Shown here: positions 49,846-63,800 of the stretch, one piece after another
How the letters are laid out: each line of letters opens with the position of its first letter
How positions within the stretch are numbered: position 1 is the stretch's first letter
Assembly: GCF_033568475.1 (NCBI RefSeq)
Contig: NC_133121.1
Coordinates: forward strand, 133,022,375 to 133,086,374
Source: Henckelia pumila
Lineage: Eukaryota > Streptophyta > Magnoliopsida > Lamiales > Gesneriaceae
Reading direction: 5' to 3'
DNA length: 64,000 bases
Translations under genes and position numbers: made by a program
Notes under the pieces: generated by a model
Database searches by the model: none
Told to the model about the DNA's origin: nothing
The model's input: the letters and a program-made list of their open reading frames with translations, nothing else

Positions 49846-52290
49846 TCGGTTTTTAAACATATATGGTTTTTTTCCGGAATGATTATGCTTCTTAACAAAT
49901 TAATTAAAATTGAAATAAAATTAATGCAGATCTCACTTTTAAAGGGGAAAAAACAAGTGCTCAAGAAAATTTGTATTGTTCAAGCTCTTTAGATCTAATC
50001 ACATAAACCTCAAAATTTTAACATCGTACTTTAATAAGAAGAGAAAATAATCAAAACGGTTTAATTTCTGAGTTTATCTATTTGTGTTTAATTTGGTAAT
50101 ATATATAAAATAAGGTTATTTATGTTTATGAAGTTAATATTTTTCTTTAATTTTCACAGTGCTGACGACGTAACATATATCAGAAAATGTTAATGCATGT
50201 GACTTCGAGACATGTTGACATATCTCACGCCATGGAATCACTACTCCATCATTAAATGATCAAATATTAATGAAACACAACCGAATTTACAGGACCGGAA
50301 AACAAAATAGATAATTAATGTAGAAGATCGTTTTGGCTATTTTACCATTAACACTTATTCTCATCATTTCTTTCAATAAAAAAAATCCTTCAGCAACACA
50401 TTTTATATATCCTGTGTTTTTATTCCCGTAAATAATTATAATCTAAATCACAAACAAACCAAAATTGAATTAATTACTGTCCATTATCATGCGGTAGTAC
50501 TATATGATATTGACATAATGGTAATTAATTAATTTGTTGAAGAATATTTATAATATATATATATATGCGTATATATTGTCACTCCATAAACAATGAGCTT
50601 ATGTAGTCATGGTTTTAGAATATCATGAGCAATATTCGAGAATAGTTACAACGTTTATTTCATATACTATGTAAAATATCATTGTTCATGAAGGTCACGT
50701 TGTTAACGTTTATCTAGAATTAATTCTTGGTTAATGTATTATGTACGTACGCAATAAATCATAAATTTAGTTAATTATTTTGTACATTTTCTAAAAATCA
50801 ATAAGATTATGTGCATTAATCGAGATAAATTGTTATAACCGCACATTCTGATATAATACTTTATAAATCGATTCAAATTAATAATTTTCACAATCAAGAC
50901 TTATCTTTTATTATATATAATACAAGAATATCTTACACTGACTAAATGAAATCGTGGTGTAATTAACACCCTCATCTTATCAAAACTAACTAAATAGTTT
51001 TACTATATTATGATAACATTTTTTTACATCGTATTTTTCTTTCCTATAATTTCAATTTCAAAAAATAATACTTGTATTTTAATATTTTAAAAATACTTTG
51101 TTCTTTTTTTCTTTTTCTTTTATTTTTTTAACGCAACACCCGCATCCATGTTCATTCCAAATTTTTTTTTCCCATTTTCCGGTAAACGGCAAGTTGCGAG
51201 CCTAAAATGACGAATACTAGAGATTATCAGATTGTAGTGTAATATCATGCCATCCAATTAGCCCCAAGTGTACATAACATAACGTCATAGTGATACAAAG
51301 TTGACCATAGATGTAGGGGGTTTAGGGTTGGGTAAGGGCATTTATTTTGGTTTTAAAGTTTCATGTCATATCGTAGTCAGGACTTTGGTTGGGTGTTCAG
51401 TATCATTTGACAATCTTGTGTGTATATATATATATGATTTGTCGCTGCTGCCTCATTCATGCACTATCGAATGAAGAATTCAAAGGATTTTTTATTTTTT
51501 TGCACGCGAGGTGTTCATATAAGGGCATGGATATCGAGCCAAAATATCGACTTTTCGGGATACCGTACCGAAATTTTTTTAGTATATAGACATTTTTTTT
51601 CGGTATCAATATGAATTTTTTCCATACCAAAATTTCAGAATTTCGATATCGGAACCGGTATGAATTTTTTTCATACTAATATTTTTGCTACGGTATATCG
51701 AAAACCCACCCCTGAATATTATAAACAACTCGCGTGTAGAAAAAAAATAACCGTTAGATCTAACACATAGAGAGTATTTATCTGCTAACATTGAATTATT
51801 CATATATACAGTACATCTTGTGGAACGTCATATCAGTGGTCGTTTTACATATATTTATGGGTCTCAGAAAATGTTTTACATTAATTCTTCCAGGTCTATC
51901 CTCCAAATTAATTAAATTGACAATAATACGTACGGTTTCCTTTATTATTATTATTAATGCAAGTGTGAAGGCCCGATTGAGTTTGCATAGTTGCTATTCT
52001 TTTCTTGTACATTCTTCTCCTTATGTATCCCACATTTAAAATAATTGAAATTTTTTTATACTTCCAAGAATTTTTAAATTATTGACTTTGAAAAAAAATT
52101 AATTCATGAGGTCGTTGTATTCGTTATAATTTTTATTCCGTTTGTAGTACAAATTTCAATCAGGTCGAGCTTATTCATCAAATAAGTCACGTATGTGGGG
52201 AAAAAAAATTAAAGTGGAAATCTATCGTGGTATTATTTTAAGTATTTTCCAAAATACTTTGAGGAAAATTTATTTTAAGAGATCTTACAA
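49846..52290. other. gene-free DNA
   Basis: AT-rich with no supported gene. At about 51530-51716, repeated CGGTATN and ATATCG phrases ending GAAAACCCACCCCTG resemble a common plant dispersed repeat; its limits are not clear. Confidence 0.5.
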
Positions 52291-52291
52291 T

Positions 52292-52735
52292 GGATTAGGG
52301 GTACAAACGAACCGAATCGAGCCGAATAATGGAAAACTTTAAGGCTCGAATTCGGCTCGATAATAGTATTTTCGAGTTCGAGCTAGATTCGAAATTCGAT
52401 AATTTCAAATATTTTGGCTCGAGCTCGGCTCGAAATGAAGTTCGAGTTCGGCTCGAAATATTCGAGTCTATTCGTGAACTATTGCTCGGATATTATGGTT
52501 TGAAAAGATCGAAATGTTCGAAAATGTTCGAAATATATATATATTTATTATATAATTATATTATATTAATTAAATATTAAGTCTCGCAAACTGTCGAACA
52601 GAATAATTTTGGCCCGAGCTCGGCTCGAAAAAAAGTTCGAACATATTCGAATTCGGCTCGAGTTCGATAAGTTCAAATACGAATCAAATATTTATAGAGC
52701 AGGCTCGTAAAGCTCACGAACCATGATCCATTGAG
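52292..52735. repeat. GGCTCGA-rich dispersed repeat
   Basis: Begins GGGGTACAAACGAACCGAAT and contains many GGCTCGA and TTCGAG words up to AGGCTCGTAAAGCTCACGAA. The composition matches a common plant MITE-like repeat, but no clear terminal inverted repeat was found on the right. Confidence 0.55.
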
Positions 52736-52764
52736 GTTAACTGAAAATAGTGCATTTGATTTGT

Positions 52765-52885
52765 ATTACTATCCAAAATGAGGGAATTAGCATATTTCAA
52801 TGAAATAATTCAGGGTTTGATTTCTAAAATGAGAAAATTAGCATATTTCAAATTAGAATATGAAATCAACCCTGAATTATTTCCT
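52765..52885. repeat. inverted repeat around AATTCAGGGTT
   Basis: GAAATAATTCAGGGTTTGAT at 52802 is mirrored by ATCAACCCTGAATTATTTC at 52865-52883 with one indel. The phrase GAATTAGCATATTTCAA/AAATTAGCATATTTCAA is also duplicated directly (about 52784 and 52836). Confidence 0.75.
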
Positions 52886-52941
52886 TTGTTTATCATTTTA
52901 TTCAAAGGATTATTTTATACTCAACAACACAAAATAAGGTG

Positions 52942-53089
52942 GATTTTAACCTAGCATATGGGTAATACTTCAACGATAGATCTAATGTCTCATGATTTGC
53001 TACGTCAACAATATATAATTAATTATGTCTATGTGTAAAAATACGAACCGTTAGATGCATAATTTGGGTATTATTCATATGCTAAAATC
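52942..53089. mobile_element. short MITE-like inverted repeat (148 bp)
   Basis: The left end GATTTTAACCTAGCATATGG GTAATAC and the complemented right end GATTTTAGCATATGAATAATACCC are imperfect inverted repeats; GATAGATC/GTTAGATGC phrases lie inside. No coding sequence. Confidence 0.55.
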
Positions 53090-53800
53090 TCATCTACGGT
53101 AAAACAGACTAATAGTTTATTTAAACATTGTATTTGTATTTACTCGGGACTTGGGCGAATCAATTGGAAGGAGCGTGAGAATCTCTAAACGAAATAAAAA
53201 CCATGCAAGATTCACCTTCCAAAATAAATAACGTAAGGGTTCGATAAAAGCTCAATCCACTTTAAAAGATGTTGATGTACATTTATTTAAACAACAAATC
53301 AAGCATCAATTTTTTGCTCAATAATATGAAAAAAAATCTAATTTTTAATACTTAATAGCCTAAGAGAGACTAAATTTTATTCCCGGCCTCAATTAATATC
53401 TTGAAATATATATAATCTTTTAAATACATAAGAAAGTGCGATGCCAATTTTTTTTAGGGAACAGAACAAATCTTGTTTGCTCATCAACAGTTGCTTACCA
53501 CAGAGCAAATATTTTGAGCCCAACTTCAAACAAAGTAACAAAATGAAGAGACTCCCAACTTCCTTAAACAATTACAATTTGAAATGAGAGTATTAATGTA
53601 TGCTTGTCGAAGAGAAATAAGAAAGGCAATCCAGAAAATAGACTTGAAAATTACAGATTCACACACCACAAGACTTCAACATTCCCACCTAATAAAGTTT
53701 TAAACCTATACATTAAAAAATCTAACAAAACAATAAATGAACAAACCACGCAACATCATGAGATTGTCATTGATCAATGTAGGATTTTGTCTAAACTTTG

Positions 53801-56402
53801 TTAATCGGTCATAGCCACAACATCAATCTGGTGCGGCACCTCCTGAGACGATAAAAAATGCAAAAAAATGGGAACATTAATATTGTCATGGAGAAGAAGA
53901 AAAAATCGTGTAATATCGAAATAGTTGAATCACAAGAGAAAAACCGGGTCAGCTTTAATGGAAGTTAATCCAGATATAAAGGCTGCATTTATCAGGGTAT
54001 TAGAGTGGTGCAGCGTTCTTGTATTTTAAAATTGAACATACAAACCAGGATTTAAACATCAAACAAATTTAAAAAACTAAGTTTAACAGCAAAATAAAAA
54101 AGCCTTGCATGAATTCAAGTTATAAGAAACTTGTATTTCTATTATAATATTCAATTACTATTATATTTAATAAAAAATGAATTAAATACCATGTTTTCCT
54201 TGTTTTCTCGGCATTCTTCATTGGGGGGAGAGTTGACATGACCTGCCACAAGAAGAAAATATTTCATAGATGATGAAAACTTTGGTTTAATATTGTGGGA
54301 ATCACAAAATCACCTTCTTCCATAGCTTTCTTTCCCTGCTTTTTCACCTTGTCCTCTTTAGCTGATTCTTGTTTGATTGGTTTATGGGGTTTCTTTTGTA
54401 CACCACGCCCCCTAATTCCTGAACCAAACTGAGAGTTATTCATGTTCTCATTTATTGATTTTCTGTTCTTCTTCATAGGTTCGTTCTTCTGTGTCACTTC
54501 CTTAGTCTCCTTTTGAACTTGGCGAACCTCATTAGTATCTGTGATCGCTGCCTTAGGATGCAGTTTCTCAGAATCCACAGTGGTAGAAGAGGTGCTGCGA
54601 ACATCATCATCAGTTGCATGATCTACTTCCGAAAGCACTTGAGAAGAGGTTCCAGAGATTTGTAACTGTTCAAAACCTTCTAAAATCTTATAGCTCCCCA
54701 TTAATTCTTTCGTAGATTCACCAAGTTCAGACATGTCGTGGCGCTGCACATATGCTTTGAACTCGTCTTTCATCCGCTGCATAGGCTGAAAATACATAGA
54801 AATGGAAATAAGGTTATGTTGATGCTTCCAATTGACTTGAATCATTCACGTAGTTACACTGATACAAGGACGACATGGAAACACAAACTTGTCACTAACA
54901 TTTGATTCAGAATTCCAAACAAAGAAATATAATTGTTCATTTTTAAAGAATAAAAATAAGCATTCGAGGTGAATAAAGTCAGTGGATAGAAATTCGTTTC
55001 TGACTACAGAGTACGGAGTGAGAGTGCTACAAAATATCATCATACCTCACATCCAGACTCTAAAGCAAGTTTGAAGAAACCAAGTGAGACCGAGTGCCTA
55101 TTAGCAAACTCAGAGAGCTTAATCTGAGTCAACCAATAAGACGCTGATGACAGAACACTGAATTTTTTCCGGCTAGATGACCTAGAAACATCAGAAACTG
55201 GAGTATCGCTTTTCCCATTATTACTGTCAGACCTCCTTCCTCTAGCCTCGGATATTGGGGTGATATTGCCAAAAGACTTTGTAGCAGAGGAGGCACTTGG
55301 CTTGGAAGGAATAGAGAATCGCCGGGGTGGTCTGGCAGACTTTTCTTTCCCAGATATGTCAAGAACGCTCACGCTCTTACTCACACTAGATGCTGGCCTT
55401 GCACTGGATGCAAAAAATCGACAAAAAATTCAGTATGGGATATCCAATCCTACCGTACGCACGGGGAAAAGGATAGCATTTTTTATATTCATGAACTTCT
55501 AATACTGTAATCAGACATTAATTTATCATTTAAATTTCACATAAATGTTCAGCCATAAATCAAAAGTTCTATTCTATATCCATTCTACAACTTGTCACTT
55601 TGAGGGGATATAGACAACAGATTCATTTTCCAATATAACGAACAAAATACCCAGTCCCACAGCGTATTTATCACAGAAGCTTGCTGAATTTATGATTAAA
55701 TCGCTTATTCAGTTGAATTTAAATGATATCACAACATTTGCATCTCACATATAAAATTGTTAGCGCCAACTACATTTATCTCTTCAACTTTATTGCCCTC
55801 AAACAAAACCTCAGAAAACAATCCAAGAAGAGAAACCGTGATCGTGTCATGAATATAATATATTCATTTAGCAAAATACAAATATAAAGTTCAAATTCAG
55901 AGAGTTGAAAGATAAGAATAACTAGAATTAAGTAATCACAAGATAAAGGAAGAAAAATTAAAGACATACACAGCTTACTCAGCGTTAAGGAGTTGAATAA
56001 TCACACTTCTCATTAGTAACAAAAATTCAAATAATTCATAACTAATGACAAGAGGCAATAAACGTTTTTCAGATATAAGTAAAGTCCGGGACACCAAACT
56101 CCATCGAACACTTGCAAAAATTTTATTTTTTTTAAAAAAAAAAAAGATATATACACTCAAAAACAGACCTTTTACTAGCAGATGAGTTAGATGAATCGGC
56201 TAGCGGCGGCTTTTCTTCCTTCGATTTCGTGGCAGAACGGAGAGGGTATCTGAGAAGCCTAGAAGCAGATTTGTCTGCAATTCAAATCAAAATTCGAAAA
56301 ATCAATCCACTAACACAATCTTCGAAAAAAGAAAAAAAAAAACATGATTTCAAAAGTTTTACAAGAGGCAGAGGATTGCTCTTTGGGTACAGAATCTTCC
56401 AT
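53801..56402 (-). CDS. basic plant protein of unknown function, 6 exons
   Basis: Exons (minus): 56402-56363, 56274-56169, 55403-55046, 54785-54314, 54242-54190, 53842-53801. All junctions are GT-AG, and the frame closes at 1071 nt (356 residues plus stop). Residues about 14-50 are basic and Ser-rich (SASRLLRYPLRSATKSK); 51-136 are low-complexity Ser/Lys/Arg (RPPRRFSIPSKPS, SRSSSRKKFS). A conserved-looking segment spans the exon 3-4 junction (about 137-186: YWLTQIKLSEFANRH, LGFFKLALESGCE, MQRMKDEFKAYVQRH). An acidic/polar tail with a Lys-rich stretch and ENKENM (KEN at 340-342) follows. I could not assign a family function. A nuclear or cytoskeletal role is possible but unproven. Confidence 0.8.
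54264..54313 (-). other. possible intron-retention C-terminus
   Basis: If the GT at 54313-54312 is not used, the exon 4 frame continues GDFVIPTILNQSF to a stop at 54264. This gives a shorter protein lacking the KEN-containing exon. The spliced model is preferred because both downstream exons keep the frame and end with a clean stop. Confidence 0.35.
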
Positions 56403-56522
56403 GGAAACAGTATTTCTAGCAAATAATTTGAACTGAATGAGAAGAAATTGAGAATTGGATAGAGTCGGAATAATGGAAGAAAGATCGAGTTTGGAAATTT
56501 TATAAGAGGAATTGTGAAGTGA

Positions 56523-56541
56523 GCGGGAAAAATTAGGGTTT
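56523..56541 (-). promoter_or_regulatory. E2F-like site and telo-box upstream of the 53801-56402 gene
   Basis: The minus strand reads AAACCCTAA (telo-box) at 56533-56541 and TTTCCCGC (E2F consensus TTTSSCGC) at 56523-56530, 121-139 bp before the start codon. This pair is common in plant genes expressed in dividing cells; function here is inferred. Confidence 0.5.
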
Positions 56542-57897
56542 CTAATTTTCAATTAATAAAAAAATAAAATTGGATAAGTTTTTAAGAATTAGATGGAAAG
56601 CGAATTATGCGAATATGTGGCACAACGGGTTTTGTGGAGTCCACTTAACGCTCTCATTTTGAATTTTCAAATTTAAAATGTCACCCGTTTGGTATATTCT
56701 TAATTATTTTTATTTTCAAAAAATGAGATTTATTGGTGATGACATAAATTATACATGGCGAATATATTTCATATATATTATTATTATTATTTTTTGGTTT
56801 CTTCATAAATTTGACGTGCTTCAACAGTTCAACTTTTCATGTTGGAAATTAATGATTTTAATTATATAATTCTATTTTCCCAATTTTCCCCATTGGCATT
56901 TCTTTACTTTAACGCCGGCTAATTTTAGCATATAGTGTGGTATTGTAGATGAGATGAGAAGGTAATGACTAATGAGTAACGAATATGATAAAACAGAGAT
57001 AAGTAATGTATAATAAAGAATTAAAGATAAATAATATGTTGTTTGGTATGTTTTAAATTTGTATGATTATTGTGTTTATTGTTTTTATAATATCTACAAT
57101 ATTTTTGAAAAATCTAAATCAATCATGATTGTCAAATGATATAATTGTAAAATTTTTCTTATATGATCGTATCATGCTTGTCATATGTTCATCATATGAA
57201 TGGAGAGTGATGTCTAATGTAACTCACATATATATCACAGGTCAATGAATAAAATTGAGATGACTAAAATATGAGACAATCACCGGATAAATACAAAATT
57301 ATGTCTAATTCTACCTTCATCTAATACACCAAATATACATAATTCAATGAAATCCATATCCTATCTCGTAATCTTGATGATTATTCGTGAAAACAAGAAA
57401 CAAAAACAAGTGTCAAGATGTCCCATGTCATCACATTTTGGCTTGTAATGCATTTGGCAGCACAAAATTGTTTGCTGCTACAATACATGTAGTTTTATTT
57501 TTTCAAAGCAAAAAGTAGACATGAACTGGGACGAAAGATTTGTCGATGATGTCTCATTCAGACAGTGCCCCAAAGGGCACATGAGCAGTATCGACCGAAC
57601 CGATTGAGACATTGGATACATGTTTTTGTGTGTTTGTCCTGTGTGTGTATGTGTTCAAGCACCTTCAAATATAGAAGTACAATTTGAACTCAATCAATTC
57701 AATTGTCAAACAGTGAACGATCAAATTTCTAAACCAAAACCATAAATTTACAGCATATATAGGTAATATTGTGCTCATATAATAAATTACAAATGTACGA
57801 GGCAAAATTATTTAAGGAAATGATACAGGAACAAACATGTACATGAGATAATCCAAAGAACTATGGATCACTTCCTGTTGTTTCACCAACCTCAAAA
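56542..57897. other. intergenic region with a MITE relative
   Basis: Between the two genes. At about 56934-57338 the ends GTGTGGTATTGTAGATGAGA and, complemented, GTATATTTGGTGTATTAGAT, with the interior ATAATATGTTGTTTGGTATG, match the MITE in isochorismate synthase intron 4 (44628-44961). The remainder, including the 3' flank of the ABCA gene, shows nothing further. Confidence 0.55.
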
Positions 57898-60800
57898 TCA
57901 TCGTAAATCTGAATCCCTAATTTGAACTGGATCGATAACTATTCCATGTACTTTCCTTCTTCTACGTCCGATATTTCCACGTGAAGTGGGAGTAGAATTG
58001 CTGTCTAGCTGTACATGGGGGGGTATTGGAAATTCTTCCGAGTGACCAGATATGCATAGAGCTCCAGAATCATCTTGTTGCCAATATATTTCCACCATAA
58101 GGCCTCTGGGATTCTGGGTCGATTCAGTCCCCGGAATACCAATATACCTCGCCCCTATAGGCACCTGCATGAATGCATATAGACTTGAAACTTCATATAT
58201 TATGTATATTAGCCTATTAGGTGTGTGAATCGATGACTCAGGAAACTACTACATACCTGAAGAGATGCTCCTGAAAATAGTGTAAGGGTGGCAAAGCTTT
58301 CTTCTGCAGAAGCATTTTCCAGCTCTGCCTGTTTTGCTATGTTAAGGAAAACTTCTTCGAGGGTCGTGAGGCCAAGCTGGATGTCAGATATGCCAAATTC
58401 CTTCACTCTATCTTGGAGTTCTGCGAAGAAGTTCTGTACAGGAATAGAAAATGAGCTGGAGTTTGTATTCATAGTACAACATTTGAGTTCATGAACCCAA
58501 AACTTTCGCTCTTCCACATCAGTACAATTTCTTTTACTTTCTTCCCTTTTACAACTACAATGTTCATCCTTGTCATTGGAAATAAATGAAACAGAAAACG
58601 AATGACAGGGAAGACCTAAATTTTGGTCGACGGAGGAAATATAGGGCTAGATGGCAAATTTAATAGAGCTGAGGACTAGACAAAGTAAGATTTTTAGATA
58701 TTCGGTTGCAGGGTAAGATCAACCCCCACTCCCCCAATGTTCCACGCAATGCACAAACAAATGTCCTCCTAATTTTCCACGCAGGCAATTACACCACACA
58801 TATTTCAGGAACAATTCAAATATAGCAGTTGATAAACTGAATTGATTACCTTCAGTAGCTTCTCTTTTTCATGTGGGATGACAAATGTCATAAAGGACTT
58901 ATTCTCCTCCTTAGGTAAGACATCCAATCGCTGCAAAAAGAACAAAAAATCGCAATCAAGAGGTTTTGTAATAGATTGCAAAATAAAGTAGTTAACCAAC
59001 TTAAATGTGACTTACAGATTCAAAGAAGTGTTTTACAGCTGTGTGCTGATCAGGTGTTGTAATTACAGTATCTCTGTTCGGAGTTCCATAAACATCAACA
59101 GAAAAACTTATGTTAGCAATGAAACCTGTCCCAAATTGTGACTTCAACCTTATTGAGGTTCCAATGCACCGAAGTCTGCCCTTCGCCATAATTCCAATTC
59201 TATCACTTAAAATGTCAGCCTCTTCCATAGAATGGGTAGTTAGTACAATTGCTCGCCCCTTTTTAGCCTCTTCAATGACATCCCAGACATGTCTTCGGGT
59301 CACAGGATCCATACCAGTGGTCTATGAATTTAAAAAGTATCACAATGAAAAATTTAGGACCAAAGAACTCATTAAAGAAAATAAGATGGGAATTTTCGAT
59401 TAGCTCACCGGTTCATCCAAGATAACCAATTTTGGGTTGCCAATTAAAGCAATTGCAACACTGAGCCGACGTCTCATTCCCCCACTATAGCTACTTGCTC
59501 TCATTTTGGCAGACTCAGTGAGTTTAACTTGTGCCAGTAATTGCTGCACCTCCTGATATTAAGACAAAAAAATGTCTTCCTTTCATTTTCAGGGTTAAGA
59601 AGGTTGTAATTTCATGCAATAGCATTTGGTCTCCACCATATGCTGACTGACTATTGCAGTAAAAAATTCCATCACTTCAATAATAACTAAGTAAAATTAA
59701 ATGGTTAAATAGATGAGAATAATTTTGGGTATGAATATTACATACCGACTCAATTGAAGCAGGGGGTAGACCTTTAATGCTGGCAAACAAATAGAGGTGC
59801 TCTTGGCCAGACAATGCATCCCAAAGTACATCAAACTGTTGCATTACCACCCGTTAAAAATTCATAAGCCAGTAATAGTAACACCTAAGAAGCCAAATAG
59901 TTGACTTATCATTCTTGTCTATTTAAGCTTATGGAACATTTGCAAGGTTTGACGAGCCCAGTTGTTTAACCAAACAAGAGTTAAATAGATGATTAAAAGA
60001 ATCCAATTTTGCAGGGAAAAGTACAATAATAGCAAGTATAATAAGAAAGATAAATGCAAAACAGCAAAACTAAATAGCCATAGTTTTGTGAACAGAATTC
60101 AATGGCAAAATGGAAAAGCTCAAAGGGCATGGTCTAAACATTTAACATTAACCCCATGAGGACTATTATTTTTCTCTTAATGTGACAAAGACAAGTATAC
60201 GACAATAATCAAAATAAAATGAATGGCTTTCGAAAATAAAAATATTCACCTGTGGACAAACTCCTATCATCCTGCGAATATTCAACATCCCAGTTGAGTT
60301 TCGAATAGAATTTCCATAAATTAATGCTGTTAATATCATGCAACAATCAGAGGACTCCTCACATAACCAAAACAGTTCCAAACAAATTTAATCTCAACAG
60401 ATCTGAGACCCTCACCATCTCCACCAGTCACTGGTGTAATACCAGTCAGACAATTGATAGCAGTAGTTTTCCCTGCTCCATTGGGTCCCAGAAGGCAAAA
60501 TAACTGATCCTTGGGAAAGTTCAGCCACACACCCTGCAGATACATAATTCATCTGTCATGTCCTTCACGTGCAGTATATCTTGTATCTCAAGAAAGCTAA
60601 ACAAAAATACAAATTGAAATAATAAATTATGCAACAATGATAGCTCCCAACGTAAACACCTCGTCTGCCCAGGACATCCAAGATAAAGTCTATTTTTCAT
60701 GCCTCTATTGTCATGTTAATTATAATTTTCTAGTTCTTGGTTCTTTTTGTGTTACTAAGCCCGTGAGGGACTCAGTCAGCTAAAAGAGGCCACTTGGTTA

Positions 60801-63800
60801 TGAAGCACATGCCTTGCTGCAAAGGCTGAAAACATGGTTAAGGTAGAGATTGTCCGAATCCAAGAATCAAGATAATAATGCATCATAGTTGTCAAGAAAT
60901 CTGTTCTATTTGTCTCTTGATTTTTTGTTTACAGTTGTTCAATATTTTGTGAATATATATAATGCAATTTTCTTCATATACCTGAAATCTAGAGTACTAC
61001 ACCTTAGTGAAACTTGCTTCTACAAGGCATGTGCTTTATCTCCTGCTTTGGCTCCATGCTAATCTAATGCCTTGCACCAATTACCATTAAGGCATTAACA
61101 ACTATGATATACTCACAAATCTCTGCATGGACATGAGTAAAATTTTATGCTAACATATGAACCATATACTCGATTGTTCAACTTGATGTCTTAGATATGT
61201 TCAACTAAACCAAGAATAATCATGCATCACTCAAACACAAGCTCTTGTAAATTGGAATCTTCAGTACTAACTGGGAGATCCTTTCACTGGGAGCAAAAAC
61301 TGGCTTACAAACACATTAATTTTTTTAAGTTTACCCTGAGAGCATGGTAAGGTGGGGTTCTCTTGCATTTACAGCAGCCGATTTTTGTGGATCCAGCATA
61401 TATTTTCACAAGGCCGCGCATTTGAACGGCAACATCTGAATCAACAACTCCTTCTGTGGCTTGCTGTTTTACCATTCTTTCCTCTTCTAACACATCTTCA
61501 TCATCCGGAGCTATATTCTCCACGGGTGGGATAGAATTTGAACAACTGCAAATGCCTCCCTCTTAAATAGAGGAGTCGTGACTGAAGCATTAACTATCAC
61601 TTTTACCAACAAAGAAACATATTTAAATATAAAAAAATCATTTTATTGAATACCTTCCACCTTGTTTCCACCTTTTCCAGTCCAGTACCAAGGATTCAAA
61701 AAGTAGAGCACCGATTTTCTTACTCCAGATGCATTTGGGAAAATATTGTCAAAGTAGATGGCGGCAATGAACCAAACAATGGTCGTAGAGAGAAGCCATA
61801 AGTAAATTTCATTCTGGCAGTGAAAAAAAAAAGTAAAGGAAAAATATTGACCGAGAGGCCATGCAGACATGGTTTAAAATTTAGAAAACTTCTAATGTGA
61901 ACATGACATGGACTAGGACTAGTTGACTTGGCATGCAGAGAAATGATAAAATCAAAGATGTGCCAGGTGGATGTACCATTGTTATGACACAATCTGTATC
62001 ATTGGGTGCACAACTCGTCCTCCCCTTCCAACTGACACCTGGATCTTGAGGAGTTTCGGTTGCACCAGAAAGTAAGTTCAGACCCTCAGCGAGAAGATTA
62101 GGAGGAAATACTGACCACACGCTTCGGTATGTCTTAGAAAAGGTGTCACTGTATGGAAATCCAAAAGTTGTGACTATCTGAAAAGAATCAATCAGTATCT
62201 GTCATACCCCATTACCGTATCATTCAGTCGGATATCTGCTACATAAATGTTGAGCAAAATCGCAAACCTGAGTGATGAAGCCAATAATAAAGATGAAGTA
62301 ACCCACAGTTGTGGCTGATGAAGACTTGCTAATAAAGGCAGACAACATAAAGGCAAATGCAGTCTGCAAAAGAAGCAGCAAATATTTCCAACTGTTACAT
62401 TTTTCATCAGTTGCTTGCTATTAGATACATTAACAGATGTATCTTTTAATTTAGATGGGCTCAGAGATCTACCATATTCAATTGAAAAAGGAAAAACAAG
62501 AGGAACACAACTGCGAAATTGTTGTGCAGAAAAAAATCAAATTGAAACATCATCCCAAAGAGAACAGTGAGAAGTGATGTAATAAATGAGATGATTCCCT
62601 CCCATGTAAGCCATGATAACCAATATGCAGTATCATAAAGACCCATCATGGTCATTGCCTGTGAATAAAACAAAGGGTAAGACACAGACCCATAATTTTC
62701 TGCAAAATGAAGCAATAGTACCACAATCTTCGTGAGATAATTAAAAAGGAAAATCAGTTAATACCTGGCGAAGTTTGAGTTCTTTCTCTGTTATTAAAGC
62801 ACTAACTTGGAAGACAAATGCAAACATGGCAATTGCTAGGAAAAAGGTGGGTCCTGCTCTTTGCACCGCAGAAAAAAATTCAAGTGATGGATGCGCGAAT
62901 TCCTTCAAATTGACGACCCAACTGAAGCTTGGATCTAAATTTGAAACATAATACAGTTTAATATCAAGAAGGAGAATAAAGCAGTGGTATCATGCTTAAA
63001 ATGATGGACAAAATCAAGCTTCTCAGTTGTTATACCTCCAATTAGTAACCTTGCAATTTCACGCTCCGCAGCAAGTTGAAGGGGAATTTGAAATTTGAGA
63101 GTTGGATCTTCGAACACTCCTCTCCTTGCAAGTGGAGTGGAATTGGTCTGTATCCCATAGCTAATCACCGTATCGCCTCTGTCTACAAAATGCAAAGCAC
63201 CAGGACAAAACATGGGATTGCTGGCAAGCCAATCGTCCACGTCACTTGGTGTTCTGAAACCTTGAACCTGCTCACACATGGAGAACCGAAAGATTTATAA
63301 TTTCCAGCCAGTGAAGGACATTGATCATTGTGCATACTTGGCTGTAAACAAAAAACTGACATTGACATTTCAGATTATGAAATTCATTTATAATCAAGAT
63401 CGAGGGAAAAAAATTGGATTGTAATTCCAGTCGGTCTCAACTCTCAAGGCAGATGGAAAATTTTCACAACAAAAAATTTCTCCATCGCCAACAACATAAT
63501 CAGTTTACCTAAGCAAGGGTCACATAATGCAAGCAATAATCGGGATACAACAAAACAGTTGAAAATAAATACAGCACACTGCACCGCAACAAAGTCAAAA
63601 ACATAACATGGTAAAAAAAAAAAATCAATCTTTTCCCAATCTAGGACATCATAAAATCAACAAGCCAGGGGGATGCTCTTTTCGAAAAATAAAGTCAATA
63701 AATAAACCATCCATCATTTCAACGAAAACAACAATCAAATAAATAAATAAATAACCTTGTTTCCAGCAATAGGCCTCCCAGGATTATTCGCCCGGATCCT

